Shown here: positions 5,418-7,780 of the stretch, piece after piece | Numbering within the stretch: the stretch's first letter is position 1 | Layout of the letters: every line of letters starts with the position of its first letter | NCBI GenBank assembly: GCA_028711355.1 | Contig: JAQTSL010000070.1 | Coordinates: 5,426-13,205 of the forward strand | DNA: 7,780 bases | From: Rhodoferax sp. | GTDB lineage: Bacteria > Pseudomonadota > Gammaproteobacteria > Burkholderiales > Burkholderiaceae_C | Direction: 5' to 3' | Notes under the pieces: generated by a model | The model's input: the letters and a program-made list of their open reading frames with translations, nothing else | Told to the model about the DNA's origin: nothing | Database searches by the model: none | Translations under genes and position numbers: made by a program

Positions 5418-7232
5418 TTACGCGGTTGACTTGTTCCAAGTGGTCACCTGCTGTGCCACATAGGCGTTTAGCGCGGTCAGACCCGCCATGCGCACGTCCA
5501 GCGCGGAGTACTGCTTGCGCAAGCGTGCCTCAAACGAGGCTGCCCGGTCATTTACCTTGGTTTGCTCGGCCGCATTGCGCGTCAGGGCGTTTTGCAGGGC
5601 CGTGGCTTTGTTGACCACAGAACCGCCAGTGGCCAATACGCCCCGCGCCAAATCACGAAACTTGATGCCAAAACCATTGGTCAAAGTATTGCTGTTGTTG
5701 GTGGTAAACATTTTTTGCAGCTCGGTACCGTTGTTGGCGGCGGCGCTGAGCTTGGTCGTGTTCAGCGTCAAAGAGCCGTCACGCTGCAGTTGAACCCCCA
5801 CATCCGACAAACGCGAATAAACGCTGCTACCGGTACTGGTAGAGCCCAACATGCTGCGCAAAACGCTTTGCAAGCCCAGCATGGCTGAATCGCCCTGAAA
5901 CAAGGAAGCAGTTTTGGTGGCGGCGTCGTATTTCGTCAAATCAGCCAGTGAAGCACTCAAAGTGTTGTAGGCGGTGACAAAATCAGACACGTTTTTAACG
6001 GCGAGGGTCACGTCCTCACTGACCGACAAAGTGACCTGGGTCGTTGGCGTGGTGGTTGCCACCAAATTGATAGTGACCCCCGGAATATTGCTGTCCAGCG
6101 TGTTGGAGCCCGATGTCACCGCCAGCACATTGATACGTGCTAGCGCATCACCTCCGTAACTGGCGGGTATGCCCGAGCTTGCCATGCCAAAAGCCCCACT
6201 GCTCGGGTCATAGGCCAGGCGCGACAAGTTGTCACCGCTGGTCAGCACTCCACCGCCATTGGCCACGGTATCGGTTGCCGTCACCTTAAAGCCGGCCGCC
6301 TTGCCAGTGTCTTTGGCGCTTAACAGCAGACGGTCATAGGTCCCGTCATTAAACGCAGTGGCCACCACGCCAGCACTTGCGGCGTTGATTTTGGCGGCCA
6401 ACGTGGCCACGGTATCGGTTGCTTCCACACTCACTGTCACGTCAGAGCTGCCTGATGCCGCGGTAAAACTTGATCGGGCGGCAATAGCGGTTCCCTTCAG
6501 CGTAGAAGCATCCGTCGCAGCAGCGGCAATCACCTCTGGCAGGGCATCAACGCTGGCCTGATCAGCCGGCGCCAATAGAGCATATTCGCTATTGAGCGTA
6601 GCCAGTGCATCTGACTCGACAGTTTGCAGCGCAGGTGTCACATGGTCATTGGCGGCAATCGCCGCCGTCCAGGCGTTGTAAGCCACGGCGTAGTTATTGA
6701 CCGTGGGGGTGCCCACCGCAAGGGCGGTCAAGGCGGCAGCCGCAGTGTTGTCAGCGGTGAGGGCCGATGTGGCGCTGGCCTCTGCCGCTGCCAAAGCTGT
6801 ATTGTCAGCACCAGCGTCAGTGGTGGCCCCGGTCCAGGTGCCCAGGCGAAACGTCAGTGTGCCAGCCCCCACGTAAGCGCCGGTGGTGATGGTTGCAGGC
6901 GAAGAAGTGGACTGTTTTTTGGCCAAAACATCCACATCCAGCGTAAAAGAGGTGGCCGCGGCCGCCGAGGTCACCGAAATTGTTGCAGCACTGGTGTTGG
7001 ACGAAGAGGCGGAGCGCGCAGCCCATGCTGTGCTGTCTGCAATGCGTGTGGTGACATCAGACAACGCAGAAAACTGTGACTGGATTTCAGCAAACGCAGA
7101 AATCTGCGCCTGCACCACCGTTGCCTTGGACTCGAGCGCTTTAAGCGGCTGCTTTTCTAGCGCGACCAACTGCGTCACGATGCTGTTGACATCCAAACCG
7201 CTACCGATGCCTGCCGATGAAATCGTTGCCAT
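5418..7232 (-). CDS. fliD: Flagellar hook-associated protein 2, filament cap FliD
   Basis: A 604-residue cap protein that forms an oligomer at the filament tip and inserts exported flagellin. The FliD N-domain is at residues 1-100, with SAGIGSGLDVNSIVTQLVAL and a coiled-coil-forming helix up to about residue 65. The FliD C-domain runs from about 340 to 604, including LDSNIPGVTINL, the NVSDFVTAYN segment, and terminal helix 545-600. The start has a good AGGAGA site 6 bases before ATG. The protein is 100 or more residues longer than typical FliD (about 450-480). The excess is an Ala/Thr-rich segment at residues 135-255, between a beta-strand pair LTFRLGTW and SDVTVSVEATDT that are normally close; this maps to the variable, surface-exposed D2/D3 region. 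It follows flagellin and precedes fliS. Confidence 0.96.
   Translation of the reverse strand: MATISSAGIGSGLDVNSIVTQLVALEKQPLKALESKATVVQAQISAFAEIQSQFSALSDVTTRIADSTAWAARSASSSNTSAATISVTSAAAATSFTLDVDVLAKKQSTSSPATITTGAYVGAGTLTFRLGTWTGATTDAGADNTALAAAEASATSALTADNTAAAALTALAVGTPTVNNYAVAYNAWTAAIAANDHVTPALQTVESDALATLNSEYALLAPADQASVDALPEVIAAAATDASTLKGTAIAARSSFTAASGSSDVTVSVEATDTVATLAAKINAASAGVVATAFNDGTYDRLLLSAKDTGKAAGFKVTATDTVANGGGVLTSGDNLSRLAYDPSSGAFGMASSGIPASYGGDALARINVLAVTSGSNTLDSNIPGVTINLVATTTPTTQVTLSVSEDVTLAVKNVSDFVTAYNTLSASLADLTKYDAATKTASLFQGDSAMLGLQSVLRSMLGSTSTGSSVYSRLSDVGVQLQRDGSLTLNTTKLSAAANNGTELQKMFTTNNSNTLTNGFGIKFRDLARGVLATGGSVVNKATALQNALTRNAAEQTKVNDRAASFEARLRKQYSALDVRMAGLTALNAYVAQQVTTWNKSTA
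6260..6422 (-). repeat. 19-bp direct repeat inside fliD
   Basis: The same 19 bases occur at 6260-6278 and 6404-6422, 144 bp (48 codons) apart and in frame. Both copies encode A-T-D-T-V-A, once after SVE in the stalk-side strand and once after KVT. It may be a remnant of an internal duplication in the D2/D3 region or a coincidence of composition. Confidence 0.5.
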
Positions 7233-7245
7233 ACCTATCTCCTGC

Positions 7246-7269
7246 TCAAACTGACTTGCTGGAGTTTGA
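7246..7269. promoter_or_regulatory. Inverted repeat just upstream of the fliD ribosome-binding site
   Basis: TCAAACT (7246-7252) and AGTTTGA (7263-7269) are perfect 7-base inverted copies separated by 10 bases. The element ends only a few bases before the AGGAGA ribosome site of fliD (minus strand). It could be a dimeric regulator's operator or a leader hairpin influencing fliD translation. No T-run follows, so it is not a terminator. Confidence 0.45.
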
Positions 7270-7321
7270 CACCTTTGCTTGCGTCCTAAACCTCAAAAAA
7301 GCCCACTAAACCCAGGATACC

Positions 7322-7355
7322 AAAAAACGACGAGGGACCCTACGTCCGTCGTCGT
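7322..7355 (-). terminator. Second (distal) terminator of the flagellin gene
   Basis: On the minus strand ACGACGA pairs perfectly with TCGTCGT (7355-7327). After a C/C mismatch, an inner GGAC/GTCC stem continues the hairpin, and six T residues follow directly (7327-7322). The plus strand also has A/T flanks, so it might act in both directions. It is the better of the two hairpins after fliC. Confidence 0.8.
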
Positions 7356-7357
7356 CC

Positions 7358-7395
7358 AAAAAACCCACTGCCGGAGCAACCGGTCAAGCAACGGG
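7358..7395 (-). terminator. First (proximal) terminator-like hairpin of the flagellin gene
   Basis: On the minus strand CCCGTTGC (7395-7388) pairs with GCAGTGGG (7371-7364), with two G-T wobbles, around an inner CCGG stem. Six T residues follow (7363-7358). It begins about 25 bases after the flagellin stop. With the hairpin just downstream it makes a tandem terminator that would insulate fliD from the highly expressed flagellin transcript. Confidence 0.6.
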
Positions 7396-7419
7396 CTTTT
7401 TCAAACCCGCTGTTCCCGA

Positions 7420-7780
7420 TTACCGCAGCAGCGCCAGCACACCTTGCGGTAACTGGTTGGCCTGCGCCACCATGGCGGTACCGGCCTGTTGCAGGATCTG
7501 GGCGCGCGACAGGTTGGCGGTTTCTGTGGCGAAGTCTGCGTCCTGAACCCGCGAACGAGACGCGGACATATTTTCAGAGGTTGTATTCAAGCTAGCGATA
7601 GTGGTCTCAAGACGCGACTGAAGCGCACCAAAAACTGCTCTCTGACTGGATACTGCACCAATTGCTCCGTCCACAATAGCTAACGTACGAGTGGCAGAAG
7701 CTACCGTAGAAACATCCATTGATTCAGCTTTCTGAAGCTGGCTAGCCGCGGTTGCATTGATGAAATATCCAACTCCGCCT
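7420..7780 (-). CDS. fliC: Flagellin, C-terminal 119 residues (partial, runs off right edge)
   Basis: The frame is open from the right edge to TAA at 7422-7420. The visible part is the flagellin C-terminal D1/D0 domain. It starts GGVGYFINATAAS, continues with the helix containing TLAIVDGAIGAVSSQRAVFGA and L-E-T-T-I-A-S-L-N-T-T-S-E-N-M-S-A-S-R-S-R-V-Q-D-A-D-F-A-T-E-T-A-N-L-S-R, and ends in the D0 helix QILQQAGTAMVAQANQLPQ followed by a terminal leucine-rich GVLALLR. This D0 helix packs in the filament core and is the segment FliS binds. Internal Met codons (such as 7719) are not the start; the N-terminal domain and true start lie beyond 7780. Whether the genome has several flagellin copies cannot be seen. 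Two terminator-like hairpins follow before fliD. Confidence 0.96.
   Translation of the reverse strand, partial: GGVGYFINATAASQLQKAESMDVSTVASATRTLAIVDGAIGAVSSQRAVFGALQSRLETTIASLNTTSENMSASRSRVQDADFATETANLSRAQILQQAGTAMVAQANQLPQGVLALLR

Noticed and set aside
6624..7079. A 151-codon plus-strand frame opposite fliD
   Set aside because: Antisense to the Ala-rich insertion of fliD; Gly/Arg/Cys-rich composition is typical of a shadow of GCN-rich coding sequence.
7233..7320. Sigma-54 (GG-N10-GC) promoter for fliD
   Set aside because: Candidate GG and GC pairs have spacings of 8 or 9 rather than 10, so none was called.

Overview
The window looks like a flagellar filament locus of a Gram-negative betaproteobacterium, most likely Burkholderiales and perhaps a Comamonadaceae/Rhodoferax-like genus. 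The lineage is an inference from the style of the FliC/FliD/FliS/FliT proteins, the gene order and the moderately high GC. Every gene I can support lies on the minus strand, so transcription runs from high to low coordinates.

In transcription order the layout is: the 3' end of a flagellin gene (fliC, cut by the right edge); a gap with two terminator-like hairpins and an inverted repeat; fliD (filament cap, with an unusual Ala-rich insertion); a short gap holding a good sigma-28 (FliA) promoter match; fliS (flagellin chaperone); fliT (cap chaperone/regulator); a rho-independent terminator; a NodT/TolC-type outer-membrane efflux lipoprotein; and a large Sel1-repeat protein whose start codon overlaps the efflux gene's stop. 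A 341-base gap follows, holding a weaker sigma-28-like match and a 7-bp hairpin. Last comes the start of a gene that runs off the left edge and has not been named here.

The left-edge gene is the most unusual element. It encodes at least 302 residues that, after an 8-residue N-terminus, are an unbroken array of octapeptides of the form T-T-x-Q-I-A-A-L. The array is itself organised into a 17-octad super-repeat, with DNA copies that are nearly identical. The protein has no Sec signal, no Cys, Pro, Trp or Tyr, and is acidic.

Flagellin, FliD, FliS and FliT form one functional set: filament subunit, distal cap and the chaperones of both. The efflux lipoprotein and Sel1 protein form a second, translationally coupled pair behind a terminator, with no pump or adaptor gene in view. 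Whether the octad protein belongs to the flagellar regulon, uses an outer-membrane channel, or is simply a neighbour is open. Its possible sigma-28-like promoter makes a link to motility or surface structures a testable hypothesis.
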